DNA of 64,000 bases from Macrostomum hystrix (GCA_950097015.1 CATNEN010000007.1:10727001-10791000), one strand, 5' to 3'; positions 34,701 through 47,869 are shown, counted from the first letter of the stretch. The notes: generated from the letters alone by a model not told the origin. Program-made: numbers and translations.

Positions 34701-37700
34701 CCCTTCGGCCAGGCGTCAGCAGCTGCAGCAGCGGCGGCACGAGTCACTCTCCGCTGTGGAAATCCACAGGTTCGGCAACCTGGACAACTCATTAAGCAAA
34801 CCCAAGAGCCTATGAGCTATGAGCTCAGTTGAGCTCTGGCTCAGCAACTCGTCGATATGTATAGAAAAAGTATTAGAAAGCTTATTCCAGGAAATCCAAT
34901 ACTTCTCTGAGTTCTAAGAGCTTTCAAACTGTAGGCTTCCGCAATTGAAAGTCCAGAACCAGTATTAAAATGCACACGAGATATGGTAAAAGTAGACCGT
35001 CTGTCAAAATTATTGAATATATAGATGTTCTGGACAGGTTTAGACTTGATAATTGTTTCAGGATGTGCTCAAAATGTTAGGCTAGTTGGCCAGTGTTCCA
35101 GGATTTCGTTCAGGCGCAACAAACAATAACTGTCAGCTCCATTGGTACTTCTACTATGAATGCGCAAACAGCTTTGTTCAATTCTTCGATTCAGGTCCGC
35201 GGACAGCGAGTTTATCTGCCGCGTATGCAAGATCCGCTCCCCCTACCTGGGACTAGTTGATGCCCACCTGCAGACGCACCGATTCCAGCTGCTGGTGAAG
35301 TGCGCCACCTGCTACCAGCTGGTGGAGCGCGACTGGCACATCATCGGGCGTCACTACCAGACCCAGCACCCGGACTCCAGCCCGGAGACTCGCGCCTATA
35401 TTGAGACACCCAGTTACGTAATCCTGCACAGCAATGGCGAGTACGTCTGCCCCTACTGCAACTTCTCCAATTCCAGCGTGTGCGAGTTCAATGCCCACAA
35501 TTGCCCAAGGCTGCGCTGCGCGCTGCCGTCACCTGCCGAAACCAAGTGCAGCGTGTGCAGCGTCGGCTTCAACACCACCATCACCCAGGTGTGTCTACTT
35601 TGTGTGCCCGTATCTTCAGGCTGAGCCCTCCTCCGTATCTTCAGGCTGAGCCCTCCTCCGTATCTTCAGGCTGAGCCAACTTCCGTATCTTCAGGCTGAG
35701 CCCTCCTCCGTATCTTCAGGCTGAGCCCTCCTCCGTATCTTCAGGCTGAGCCAACTTCCGTATCTTCAGGCTGAGGCCCTCCTCCGTATCTCCGTATCTT
35801 CAGGCTGAGCCCTCCTCCGTATCTTCAGGCTGAGCCCTCTTCCGTATCTTCAGGCTGAGCCCTCTTCCGTATCTTCAGGCTGAGGCCCTCCTCCGTATCT
35901 TCAGGCTGAGCCCTCCTCCGTATCTTCAGGCTGAGCCCTCTTCCGTATCTTCAGGCTGAGCCCTCCTCCGTATCTTCAGACTGAGCCCTCCGTATCTTCA
36001 GGCTGAGCCCTCCTCCGTATCTTCAGGCTGAGCCCTCCTCCGTATCTTCAGGCTGAGGCCCTCCTCCGTATCTTCAGACTGAGCCCTCCGTATCTTCAGG
36101 CTGAGCCCTCCTCCGTATCTTCAGGCTGAGGCCCTCCTCCGTATCTTCAGACTGAGCCCTCCGTATCTTCAGGCTGAGCCCTCCTCCGTATCTTCAGGCT
36201 GAGGCCCTCCTCCGTATCTTCAGACTGAGCCCTCCGTATCTTCAGGCTGAGCCCTCCTCCGTATCTTCAGGCTGAGGCCCTCCTCCGTATCTTCAGGTTG
36301 AACCTCTTCAGGCCGACTCCTCCGTACTTAAGACTGACTCCTCCGTATCCTCAGGCTGAGCCCTCTTCCGTATCTTCAGGCTGAGCCCTCCTCCGTATCT
36401 TCAGGCTGAGCCCTCTTCCGTATCTTCAGGCTGAGCCCTCTTCTGTATCTTCAGGCTGAGCCCTCCTCCGTATCTTCAGGCTGAGCCCTCTTCCGTATCT
36501 TCAGGCTGAGCCAACTTCCGTATCTTCAGGCTGAGCCCTCCTCCGTATCTTCAGGCTGAGGCCCTCCTCCGTATCTTCAGACTGAGCCCTCCGTATCTTC
36601 AGGCTGAGCCCTCCTCCGTATCTTCAGACTGAGCCCTCCGTATCTTCAGGCTGACTCCTCCGTACTTAAGACTGACTCCTCCGTATCCTCAGGCTGAGCC
36701 CTCTTCTTCATATGCCAGTCAAACCCAAACTTTGCAATGGGCCGCTCCCATCCCCAGGAGGCCATCCACTCGCACCTGGTGAACTTCCACCGTATCTGCC
36801 CCGTGTGCGCTCGCGTTGAGAACACTGAGCCCGGCGATCCGCGCGATCCCGGCCGCAACTGCGGCTACTGCGAGCAGCTGCTCCACCTGGCCAAGAATGT
36901 CAGCGATGCCTCCGCCTGCTACACGGACAAGGAGATGGCCCTGTTTATGCAGGCCAAACACCACAACATCCAGCAGGTGCCCACCCAGCACCTGCACCTG
37001 CCCAACGCCTCCATGCAGAAGCTGGCCTCGCCCGACCTGTTCCGCGGCTCCCGCACCAACTGGCAGTGCCGCCTGTGCGACACCTCCTTCCCCGACATCG
37101 ACTCGTTCTCCAAGCTATTCGCCCTGTCCAACCACCTCATCAAGAAGCACCGCCTGGTGCCGCTGTTCGCCTGCCCGAAGTGCTGCCACCGCTTCTCATC
37201 CGAGGTGCTCACCACCAGTCACATTCAGCGCTGCCACCAGACCAAGCACCTCATTCCCCAGTACCTGGTGGACGAGTCCAACTTCTTCCGACCAGTCACT
37301 GTCACAACGGTGGCTTCCGGTGGCAACCTGGTTGATGTCGGGCGGCCGCCGAACCTGGGCCAGACTCTGCACAATCGCTACAAGACCCAGCAGGTAATGA
37401 GCTGCGCTGGTTCTAATTAGTAGAGTACATAACTGGGGGTTAGATTTTTCTATTGTTCTATTTGTCGAATGAAGCAAAAAATGCGTCAAAATCAAACTAT
37501 TTTATGCGAGTCTTTAACGCTCTTAAATCATTTCTCTCTATTCTCAACTGTTATAATGAATTTTCGTCTATGGTACTAGCCCGTAAATATGTGGGGACTC
37601 TGCCCACACACCCCCGAAGCACCAAAGAACTGTACCAAAAATAAGCAATCGAATTTCATAGATGATTAACGCCGTTTAATTCATCATAGTCTACGCTCAT

Positions 37701-40432
37701 ATGGTTACCCGCTAAAAAATAGGGATGTTTCTTTGGGTGATTCCACTTGGAATCTGCGGTGTTTCCAGAAAAAGAAACAGCCGAACGCTGGAAACATACC
37801 AATCGGATGATTCCATGCTTAGAATCTACCCAACTGGGCGTTTTCTCGGTGCTTCTTGGTGGCGAAATGGAATCACCCAAAGAATCCTCCAGTTCGGAAG
37901 ATTTCATGCTCAGAAACCGCCGAGGAATCGCCCGTAAATAATTCTCTGGTTGTCCCATTGGCCACTGGTTCGGGTGATTCTTCGGCGGTTTCCGCACAAT
38001 TTACGGTTACATCGGCTGCTTCCTGGGTGGTTTCTTGAACTCTTGCGAGATAGGGGGGTTTTGGTAGATTCCACTCCTATTTTGCACAAAAAACCCGCCG
38101 AAGAAGCAGCCGAATTTTTTACGGGGTAGAAAATTCTCGGCCACACTCGCTTTGCTCGCCTCGAGACCATTAAATGAAGCCTCGGACATTCTCTAAATTC
38201 TTAGAATGTTAATTAAACGGCGATTATTATGCAGCAATGCACGAATTTAGAATGGTAAGTTATATGCGGTTTAACGTGTGGCTTAACGTGCGGTCTGTCC
38301 CACACTAAATATACTACTGACTCTTAATTTGTGAAGTAACATGCGACCAATCAGAGTTTAGTTGGCGGTTTTAGATGCGAGCGCATTCTAATGCAGTCTA
38401 ACGTGCGGAATAACATTCGGCGAAAGTCACACGTGATTTATCTGTTTTTCTTTCAGGACGCCACGGCGGCCGCAGTCCCAGCGGCAGGCCCGTCCTCCTC
38501 GGCATCCAGCGGCAGCGGCCAGCGAATGCGCGAGCTGGCGGCCCGGCCACCGCCGGCCGGCTCCGTCCTGGCCGAGGCGCAGGAGCTTCGCTATCATTGC
38601 GGCAAGTGCCGCCGCAAGAGCTACTCCTTCTTCAATGTGGAGTTCCACGTAAAGGACAGCCACCCAGAGGTCTTGGTCTATGTCTGCCCCATCGCTGGCT
38701 GCGGATCCCGCTTCACTGACAATGACTACAGGCTGCACTTCGACGTGACCAACGGTGTTCACAGGAGCCACGAGCTGCGGGCCGCCTCGGCCGCCCACCA
38801 GGCCAACGCAGGCCGGACTCGCTATGCCTGCGCCCTCTGCTGGCAGTTCACGACTGACTCGGCCATGACGGTTATCCAGCACTGCGAGGCCATTCATCAG
38901 AGTCGCTTCACCCATGCCCGCTGCCCTGTCTGCAGCTTCCTCATCTGCGCCGGCCACGCCTCGCTGCAGGCTCACCTGCACAGCGAGCACCCCGCGCTGC
39001 TGCCACTGGTCAGTGCACTGCCGGTTCGGCCTCTGTGATTATCTGATAAACTCCCCAAATCGCACCGATGATTCCACTGAATGACTCCCCGCAATGCCTT
39101 CCACAGGTCAGGGACGGCACCGTGCCTCTCACGCTGGAGCAGGACAGCGGCCTCATAGTGGCGCCAGTTCGCCTGCCCGCCGGTCCGAACTGTCCAGCCG
39201 AGACAGTCGGGCTCTTCACCTGCAAGCTGTGCGGCGCCGGGGCCGACACCGCCGCCGGCGCAGCTGTCCACTGGGCCGCCGAGCATCAGCAGGAGAAGCC
39301 GCCATTTGCCTGCCCAGTCTGCCCGCGCACCTGGTTTAGCCGACGCCAGGACGCCGAGACCCACCTGGTGGAGGCGCATTCCGCTGAACCGGCTCTCGCC
39401 GCTGCCGAACGCAGCCGCGCCATCTGCGACATCTCTGGCTGCAAGTTCAACAAGGTCTGTCAGCTGGCAGATGCCGTCAGCCACCTGCGCAGATATCACG
39501 CTGACGCTATCGGCGACGAGCTCACCTTAGCCTGCCCGCTGTGCTCGCACATGCGAATGGCCTCCGTTGACCTGGCCGAGGCTCATCGGCGAGTTGACCA
39601 CGCTGGCGTGCCGCCCGAGCTGATGCCGATGGCCCGGCTCAGCGGCCGCACGGCCAAGCTCATGCGGATTGAGGTTTGAGCCAGCGGCAGTTTTCTGTTC
39701 TTCACTGTATATTGCTTTAGCCAGTCTATTCTCTATTGATTTGCTTCCATTTGCGGTCTATTTGCTCTAAGGCTTGTCTTTCTCTACCCGCAGTCTACTT
39801 TTGAAGCTTCAAGTACAGATTTAGCCTCCGGTTCCGCACCAGCCACCGAGACAGCCGTTCGAACTGCCACCCCGTCAGCTGCTTCCGCCGCTGCGCCTGC
39901 CGCCAATACCGGAGCTGCGCCTGCCTCGGCCACTGCCACTGCATCGGCTGCAGTCACCGCGTCCGCTTCCACCCGTTCAAAGTCTGCAGCAGCCGCACCA
40001 GATGAGCTGCAGCCGCCGGAGCTGCAGCCGCAGGTAATTGCAGCCAGGCCGGAGCCAGCCCCAGCCGCTCTTTCGGCGCCGCAGCCGCGCACGGAAGCTG
40101 AGATGCTGCGAGAGATTGAGTCGCGCGGCCTGATTTTTGTTCCATCCTGTGACATTCGCCTGACGGAGCCGCTGTACCCCGGCTGCGACCCCGCCAACCC
40201 AACCCAGGCCGACCTCGCCGAGGCTTTCCGTGTGCTCCGCGTTCTGCCTCCGGCTGCGGCCGGACAGGCCGCCAGCTTCGTGACTCCGACGTCCGGCGCG
40301 CAGCTATTCGCCCTGCCGCAGGGCGGCGGCAGCGGCCGCGTAGATCAACAGGCTCCCACTGGCCAAGCGGTGATGCATTACCCGCCCGGCTTCTTTGCGG
40401 CCGGCGGCAGTGGTGGCGGTCGTCAACGATGA
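31706..40432 (+). CDS. Large multi-C2H2 zinc-finger protein, family not recognised
   Basis: Eleven exons join with matching phases to about 1,497 residues: 31706-31823, 32039-32358, 32528-32922, 33046-33306, 33965-34189, 34383-34769, 35195-35588, 36758-37393 (acceptor 36719 is an alternative), 38457-39008, 39107-39673, 39794-40432. The first third is charged and Ser-rich, with basic runs (RKRR, RRSTRRRARP) suited to nuclear import. From exon 5 on, many Cys-x2-Cys...His...His units appear, for example CVFCDFTC, CRVCKIRS, CPYCNFS, CRLCDTSF, CPKCCHRF, CALCWQF, CKLCGAG and CPVCPRTW, several with wide or irregular His spacing. The C-terminal exon is Ala/Pro-rich with no fingers. The donor after exon 10 (GTTTGA) is weak. 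If unused, the protein ends at 39679. A DNA- or RNA-binding regulator is likely, but I cannot name an orthologue. Confidence 0.8.
33362..33945. repeat. 21-24-bp minisatellite in intron 4 of the zinc-finger gene
   Basis: Copies of GTGAGTGTCCACAGATGTCA with or without an extra TGT. Each copy carries a GTGAGT that matches the intron's own 5' splice site. Confidence 0.9.
35590..36712. repeat. 25-bp minisatellite in intron 7 of the zinc-finger gene
   Basis: About 45 copies of CCTCCGTATCTTCAGGCTGA-type units with a higher-order pattern of variants. Each unit contains a pyrimidine-rich TCTTCAG that looks like a 3' splice site. Confidence 0.9.
37670..38222. mobile_element. Probable non-autonomous DNA element with 12-bp TIRs
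   Basis: A 553-bp segment in intron 8 of the zinc-finger gene is bounded by CGCCGTTTAATT (37670-37681) and its exact complement AATTAAACGGCG (38211-38222). Inside are recurrent GATTCC and CCGCCGAAGAA-like motifs in both orientations. No clear target duplication is seen and no coding is supported. Confidence 0.55.
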
Positions 40433-43400
40433 CAGCACTTTTATCTCCGCGTTTGTTCTATTGCCTAGCTTAAATATTCACAGCTGCGTTCAAGGCCACT
40501 ATCACTTTTGTGAAAGTGACTTGCTGGACTGAGGGCTAATTCAGATGAACAAAGGATTTATTCAGCTTTCTAGCTGTTCGTAAATGTTTCTCGGTAATGA
40601 AATTATTATGCTACTTTGTTGTTATCGTTTTAAGTCAATTGTCTGCATTTTAGTTACTGTTTGCTTGTCTGATTCTATTTAAGTATGTGTCAGGCACACT
40701 TTGCCTTATCTTATTGCATGACAATATCACGATGTCGCAAAGGTCTCAATGACAGCGTTTTTGATCGGTCTAAATTCATCGAATTCTTTGCTCGCTCTTC
40801 TGTTATTAACTTCAAAGTTAAGTTTATCTCCTCCAATCTCTGCTAACATCTGAAATGAGTAAGCTATTGTTGCCATTTGTTGCAACATTTCGCCATTGTG
40901 TAGTTTCCATGCTGTAAATACAATTGATATTGTGCAAGTCTGAATGCTTAAATTGTACTGCATTATTTAAACTGCTTGCTGACTAACTTTGGCAGAAAAC
41001 TCTGTTGCAAATAAGACGCAAGCACAGTTAAAAAATCGGTGCTTAGGCTTTGACTTCTTGTACGTAAAGTGCATAAAATTCGCAAGCCTATCACTCCAAG
41101 AGGCATGCTGCCAAGGCGATGAGTTGGGATTAAAGCACAATATAAAAAGAGGTGTCACTCTCGCTTTACCAAAGCCATCGAACGTAAGTGTACTGAGGTA
41201 CATTTATTAATTATAGAAGAATACTACTAAATGTACTACGAAAGTAAAGGAGTAGTAAGTTATTATTGCGATTGCGTGCGGTCAACAACAACAAGGGCCA
41301 TCTCCTTCTCCTTCATGCATGCAAAATCCTTTGACGACCAAATTGTTTGTCAGTTAAGCATCATTTCGCACCCGGTACCTATGGATTGAATTTCAAGGAA
41401 TTGTGCTATGGGGTCTTACTTCCGCTATATATTTACAAACATATTTGTAAATTTCTTTGCACATTGAAACTGTTGAAGCGCGGTCAGTGTGGAACCCGCA
41501 ATAAGCGAATCTTCCATTTAAAACAAAACTTAAGCAACTAAACATTCCTTTTCAGTTTTTTTGCTTAAGCATGCTTATTGTAGATAAATAAGTAAGTTTT
41601 TCCCTAAACATAAAAAATATATGCTCGTTAGCTCGCATTATTAATTTATTTAAACTCCAGTTCAATGTTACAATTACTTAATTTGTATTAAGTCATGAAC
41701 ACATGGAAAAAATAATATGAACTCATTGTTGTATGCATGCAGACGGAATATATTTTCACAACACAATTAAAAGCTTTGTTCATAACAGCCAGGCGAAAGA
41801 GTAAAAAGCTATGATATTATTACCTGAAGACGATAAACAAGTAGCGCACACGTCGCACAACCCTTGTTCGACTACATACATGCTACGAATGATACGTATT
41901 GGCCTTGGTCTATCCTAATAATTATCTTCCCTCAGCTTATCCCTATGCCATATGCTAAATACGTTTAGTATTTCTTACAGGGACTGCAACTATACTCAAA
42001 TTTAAATTTGTGCCAAAGTTAGTGACTTCATCAAGTGCTATAATTCAAGAACTAGAGGTACTAGAGTGCAGGCCTTAAATGTGCAGGAGATACATGTTTT
42101 TGGGATCCAGGTATGGCCATATAAGTACATTTGTTGTGCTCCAAATTGGGACAAGCTGGCATTACTTAGTATTCTCAAATTAGTTATTTAATTTCATACA
42201 AATTAACATTAGAAATGAACACAAACATAAATTCAGTAGATTAGGTCCTAATATTAAAATTACACCCTTAAGTCATAAGATTCCAACAAATCAGTAACTG
42301 CTATGACTTGATATTATAGACAGCTTGCTAGTATGGCCAGACAGTCTAATAATGTAATATACAGCTATGACTTGCTTATGGACATGGCTGCAATGCCCTT
42401 AAGTTCCAGAATTATAATTTATAGACATAGTCACTGTCCATAAAAAAGCACACCACAATTGTATGTTGAAATGAGGAACATGGCAGCTATGTCAATAATT
42501 TTGTTATGCTTATTGTTATCTGCATGGCAGCTATGCCCCTAATGGGCAAAGTGTGACATTTTTATGGTTTGTTTTCTATTTTACCTTGATGACAAAATGT
42601 AAAGTAAAAAGTACTTACTTATTTGCAGGGGGCCTGGGGCACTTGACACAAAAACACAGGAATGGCATGCCCCCAAAAGTAAAAAGTAAAGAAGCAAAAT
42701 AATTCCAAACAACATGTATATATAAAGGAAGTGCTTATTCCCATGGTCCCGTGCCAATAAGTTCAATTTTATCCACATGGATCCATGCCGATAATTTTCT
42801 GCTTATCCACACAGCAGCTTGTATGAATAGGTCTACTCAGTTATTGCCTTTCTTTGGCTCACTGGTGAGGTATATTTTTAACAGCAAGATTTTCCTCATT
42901 TATATAGTGTTCTTAAAATTTGTTTTAATACAGTATTTTCCTATAATATAAAAAATATTTATAGTATATGGCATATAAAATATATAGCACAGAAATAAAA
43001 AAAATACTTGAGATATACTGTATAGTGCAAAAATATTGAAATGTTACAGTAGTTTGAGTTATCCTCTGCAGTTTAATATTTATATGATGTTGTATTTTAA
43101 GGCAAAATGAGGCAAATGTAAAATAAGGAGTTTTCTCAGAATGTTCACATATGAATATCTTGGGCTCCTGGTCTGCAAGAGATAGGGCCTAGTAAATCTC
43201 AACCCAGGGTTGCAGGTTTCTTGTATGTTTTTTGGCTGAGTCATCCTGTTTAAATAAATAGTAGAAGTGACTCAGCTGGCTTGAAATCTCTGTTCTATGC
43301 ATCCAGTGGGTATCAAACTGGGCAAAGAAATCTTTTTGTGTTTTAATTGCTTTTGCAGTACTAATGAGCTCCAGTATAGCATAAGTTCACTGTTAATTTT

Positions 43401-44264
43401 TTTTAATTCCAACATCACTGTATGTTGGGTCCCCTAATAATTTGGAAATTGTGAAAACTAGGGGCTTGTTATAGAAATTTTATGGAAAAAAGATAAATCA
43501 GCTTTAGTTCCTTGAAAGAACAAAATATATTACTATCATTAGTACCTTTATAGCTTTATCAAGTATAGCTACTATAGTAGCCTAGTTTAATTATTTGCTT
43601 ATGGTTTATATTTAATTATTAGTATAAATATTTGTATACTGATATTACATAGTATACCAATGCTTGAGTTAAGCTTTTAATAAAGCATTGTCAATCTTTT
43701 TTGTTTCTTTGACTAGTCATGCAATCATTATCTCATTGAATTAGTTTCATCATTGTCATTATAGCAATGTTTTCAGTTTTGTTAACTTATACTTAGCTAC
43801 CTTATTATACCCATCCACATTGTTAGTGAAACCATTTTTGGTATTTGAACTTACTAATGTTAGTTTTCATTGAAATTTTAATGTTACTTGTGTCCTAAGA
43901 AAGCATTACACACTGGTGTCATTCAAAATAAGCCAGTCCCTAATTTGACTGACTGACTAAAGACTATGAAAATATGTAAGCTCTGAGACAAAACATTATG
44001 TGTCACATGTTTTGTGTGACTTATTGCTAGTGTGTACCCAAGGCACCTAGGTTTAGATAGATGACATGTGTTCCACAGCACCTCTTTAAGGCATTACACA
44101 AGGTCTAAAATCAGCTGCAAAAGAATGAGGTATTTGTCTGCCCAGCTGAAATTTTACAGTATGATTTTAGATTTTAGATCAGATTGTTGCAGTTATTGCA
44201 GATTATTTTTATTATGTGCAGCTTAGATGTGCAGCCAATGACAGTTAAGACTCAGTTTTAGACC
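40433..44264. other. AT-rich spacer, no gene seen
   Basis: This is the 3' flank of the zinc-finger gene, then nearly 4 kb of AT-rich DNA. I see no convincing exon, RNA gene or complete mobile element in it. Confidence 0.4.
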
Positions 44265-45155
44265 CGGGGCCAGCAGATAAATATTATTTGCTGCACTGCT
44301 GCCAGCCCGTTTGCAGAGTTCAAAGTTCGCTGCTGCTGCACCTGAGAGTGCGCGCGGACCAACCCCACCCAGATAGCAACACCAACCCTGTGCCAGGCTG
44401 TGCTGTTCGGTGTGATGCCAGCTCCATTATGATCCAATCTGTGTTGCAGTCAGTGCATGGAAAGTGTTCTGCTTTGTTGATGGTTCAGTTCGCAAGTTAT
44501 TCGCCTGTCTGACCTTTCCCCTCGGAGCACTCCCTGTAGGGATCGAGCATGTCAATATGCAGCATTTGCTTCAGCTGTGCCGAAAATGACTAGCTCGGCG
44601 CCTCCATTGTCTTCTCGACTCGCCTGTGCGCACTGCCCAGAGCTACAGGCACCAGACTGCAGCCGGGGCTGGGCAGGCCAGGGCAAAGAAGGCAAAAGTG
44701 CTCAGCTGTCTGTGAGGTCCAGTTCTAAGGGAATACGCAACTCGAGAGTCTGTCGGTCCAGTTATGGATTTGGGTGGAGGGTTGGGCAAGTGCGCGCTGT
44801 GTTTTCCTGCCCGCAGTATCTGCACGCCTCCCTCCCTTTTTTATTTGGACCAGCCAGTATCTGCAGCGCATTTTCGGCGAGCCTGCACCGTAGCCCAGCC
44901 CCTCCCTGCCCCCTTGCCACCCCAGCCTATCTGCTGTGGGCCCGCCTCACTCCCCTGCTGCAATTATTTCCTTATTTGAAATTGCTCCGCCCGCCTTTAC
45001 ATTTGCTGTTATAAAGCAATACAAAGGCACGTTAATTTCAAATCCATAGTCAGTCAGCTCCTGCCCTACTTGCCGCTGTTGCAGGCTAGCGCTCGGGCCA
45101 GCCAGTCTCCGTTTAGCCAGTGCGGCCGCCCGTAGCCTGCCGTAGCGCCAGCCTC
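44265..45155 (+). promoter_or_regulatory. GC-rich 5' flank of EEPD1
   Basis: Base composition switches from AT-rich to GC-rich about 0.9 kb before the EEPD1 start codon, as expected for promoter plus 5' UTR. A pyrimidine-AG site (GTTGCAG, near 45083) could be a splice or trans-splice acceptor. No TATA box stands out. Confidence 0.35.
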
Positions 45156-47134
45156 ATGGGCGGCGTCAACAGCCTGTGCATCGGGCGCTGCCGGCATCCC
45201 TCCGACACGCCAGAGAATCACCTGCAGTCCAGGCACTGGCGAAAGCCGCCTAAACCTCAGCAGCCTCCGCTACTGCTGTCACTGCAGCTCAACAATGGAG
45301 CCGCACCGGCCGCGGGGGAGGCCATTGCCAGCACGCCGCTACGCGTTGAAGTTTCGCCACCCGCTGACTCGGACGTGTCCGGGGTCTTCAGCAACCTCCA
45401 GCAGGCGCAGCCGCCACAGCAGCAGCAAGTCGCGCCGCTGCCAGCCCGGCCGAGCCGCTGGTCCCTGCGTGAGTCGTTTAGCAAGTCCAGCAAGTCTCAC
45501 CGGCGCAACTTTAGTGCCGCCTTCTCACAGGTCGACACCGCGGACGATGCGGACGACTCGCTGCAGCAGCGGCAGCATCGGCTGCCAAAGTTCGAACTGC
45601 TCGAGCTGAACTCGGCCAGTGAGGAGCAGTTCATGACCCTGCCCGGCGTTAACCGCGCCACCGCTGAGAACATTGTGGCCTACCGGCGCCAAATTGGCGC
45701 CTTCCGCCGTGTCGAGGACCTTGTGCTAGTGCCGGGCATCGGCGGCGACAAGCTGCGCCTCCTGCGTCCGGAAGTCTGCGTACGTGCCGGCCCTCCGTCG
45801 CCGAATTCGGCAGCATCGCCATCTTCTGTCAATGGTTTAAGCTGTGGCGGCGGTGGCAAGCCTTTGGCGCTGAACTCGGCGAACCTGTTCCAGCTGATGC
45901 GCCTGCCGGGCGTCACCCAAGCAACTGCCGAAGCTCTAGTCAATGAGCGGCAGCGCCGCAGCGGCTTCCGCTCGCTGGACGAAGTCGCCTCCCTGCCAGG
46001 TGTCGGATGGGCCCTCCTGACCGGCCTCCGCGGCCGCATTTGCTTGGACATCTCCGACGAGCAGCAGGCCGGCGAACCGCCGACCCTGGCCAGCCGTTTC
46101 AGCGAGTCGCAGCTCTGCCTGCTGGCCGAATGCCGCATCTTCGACAGGCCCTACGCGCGGCCGCCGACATGCGCGGCCTTCGATGGCCTGCTGGCCGGGC
46201 GGCCGACTGTGCGCGTGGCCGCCTGGAATCTCAACCGGCTCAGCCTGGACAAGGTCGCCAATCCGGGCGTCCTTGAGGTTCGTGCTGTTCCCTCACCCTC
46301 TGATCCACAGTTCCCCGTATTGATCCTAACTCTATGGCCAAAACCCTGTCTCGGGTTCAGGTGGTCTGCTGCACGCTGCTGGAGAACGCCATCTCCGTAT
46401 TGGCCGTGCAGGAGCTGACCGAGCCGGCCGCGCTGCAGCGGATCTGCGACGAGCTCAACCAGCCCACCCTGCCGGCGGTGCTTCGGTGGCGGGGTGGCGA
46501 GCGCGGCCAGTGGAGCGCCTGTGCCTCCGAGTCTCCAGTTGGACGCGCCTTCCAGGCGGCCGAGTACGGCGGCTTCGTCTACCGCGCCGGACCGCGCGTT
46601 CGGTTCCGCCAGGCTGCACCGCTCGAACGGCCCTCCGCTGACCGCGCCTTCACCCGCAGCCCGTTTGTTGCCCAGCTGTCCATTGGCGGCTGCCGTCTCC
46701 TCGCTGCCAGCCTGCATCTGAAGGCGCCCCAGCTTGGCGACTCGAGCTCCGGCCGCACCGAGTCGGAAGCCGACTTCCTACCCGACCTGGCCGACGCCCT
46801 CGCCTCCGTCGGCGGCCCCGACGCCCGCTGCCTGCTGCTCGGCGACTTCAACCTTCCGCCAGACCACGCCGCTTTCGAGCCGCTGCGGCGACTTGGCTAC
46901 TCCTGCCTGCTAGCGCCGGACGAGCCGACAAATATCAGCAGGGAGTGCCCGGCAGGCAGCCGCGCCTACGACAACCTTTGGGCGAGTCCGCTGTGCAAGC
47001 GGGCCTTCACCGGCCAGGCCGTGGTGGTCCGTAACGGCCTGTTTCACCCGCTAATCCCAGCCAACTGGAACTTCGGTGGGCCCGTCAGCGACCACTGCCC
47101 TGTGTACGCCGAGTTCTACTCCGACGTTCAGTGA
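45156..47134 (+). CDS. EEPD1: Endonuclease/exonuclease/phosphatase family protein, EEPD1-like
   Basis: Two exons (45156-46277, 46361-47134) join in phase 0 for 631 residues, somewhat longer than vertebrate EEPD1. The N terminus MGGVNS fits N-myristoylation. Two helix-hairpin-helix domains follow (LNSASEEQFMTLPGVNRATA near 150, LNSANLFQLMRLPGVTQATA near 247). The EEP fold comes next: VRVAAWNLN, LAVQEL, ASLHLKA, LLLGDFNLPP, DNLW and the terminal SDHCPVYAEF. The junction segment NPGVLE/VVCCTLLEN and the QELT...ELNQPTLP stretch are diagnostic of EEPD1. Family members act in replication-fork processing and sterol-linked membrane biology. Here the metal-binding and catalytic residues of the EEP superfamily (N, E, D-x-N, D-H) all appear present. 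The long N-terminal Pro/Gln/Ser linker is low-complexity. Confidence 0.93.
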
Positions 47135-47640
47135 TTGGATGCGGGACCCACCGACTGCTGACCCTAGGATGGCGGGCGAGATTCACCACCGCCCTCAGGA
47201 TTCTATGCCAGTCCTCAGTGTGTCGGGCCAGCTGTGCCTTCTGTTTTACAGTATTTTTTGTACCTATTCTGAACTGCGTTCATTTGCGGGACCCTCGCCG
47301 CCTCGTCCCCTTCTGTTTTATTGTTGTACTTAATTACTGCACCTGTCGTGCACAATACACCAATGGCTTCAATGGATTCAAACTGAAATACTTTTTTAAT
47401 TGAGACTATTTTTGTTGCTTTCTTACTGGCGCACTTGGCTTTTGCGTTTTCACTGCAGCCCCTCCGTTGTTTCAGATTTATTGTTTTATTATACAGTAAC
47501 TAAGATTTTTATCAGCACGATGCCACTGCATGTCTCTGTTGTACTTTCCCAGCTTCTGTCATTTTTCATCGGTTTTACAATACTGTATATTTTGCTCTGC
47601 CGCAACAGTAGTATGTTAGTTCCTGATTAACTAACTTTCA
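47135..47640. other. 3' flank of EEPD1
   Basis: AT-rich sequence after the stop codon, presumably 3' UTR. No canonical AATAAA stands out. Confidence 0.35.
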
Positions 47641-47644
47641 TTAT

Positions 47645-47868
47645 TGGCCTACGTTCCCATGTCCTCTGAAGTTCCTTGATTGGCCGAAATTACCTGTTGA
47701 TTGGTTAGAGTTCCCTGATTGGTTAGAGTTCCTGATTGGTTAGAGTTCCCCTATTGGTTAGAATTCCCTTATTGGTTAGAATTCCCTTATTGGTTAGAAT
47801 TCCCTGATTGGTTAGAATTCCCTGATTAGTTAGAATTCCCTTATTGGTTAGAATTCCCTGATTGGCCG
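47645..47868. promoter_or_regulatory. Tandem ATTGG (inverted CCAAT) array
   Basis: About ten short imperfect repeats of roughly 20 bp (core TCCCTGATTGGTTAGAATT) each carry ATTGG, the complement of the CCAAT box bound by NF-Y. They lie about 1.1-1.35 kb upstream of the CDK5 start codon. A regulatory role is inference. It may be just another minisatellite. Confidence 0.5.
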
Positions 47869-47869
47869 G

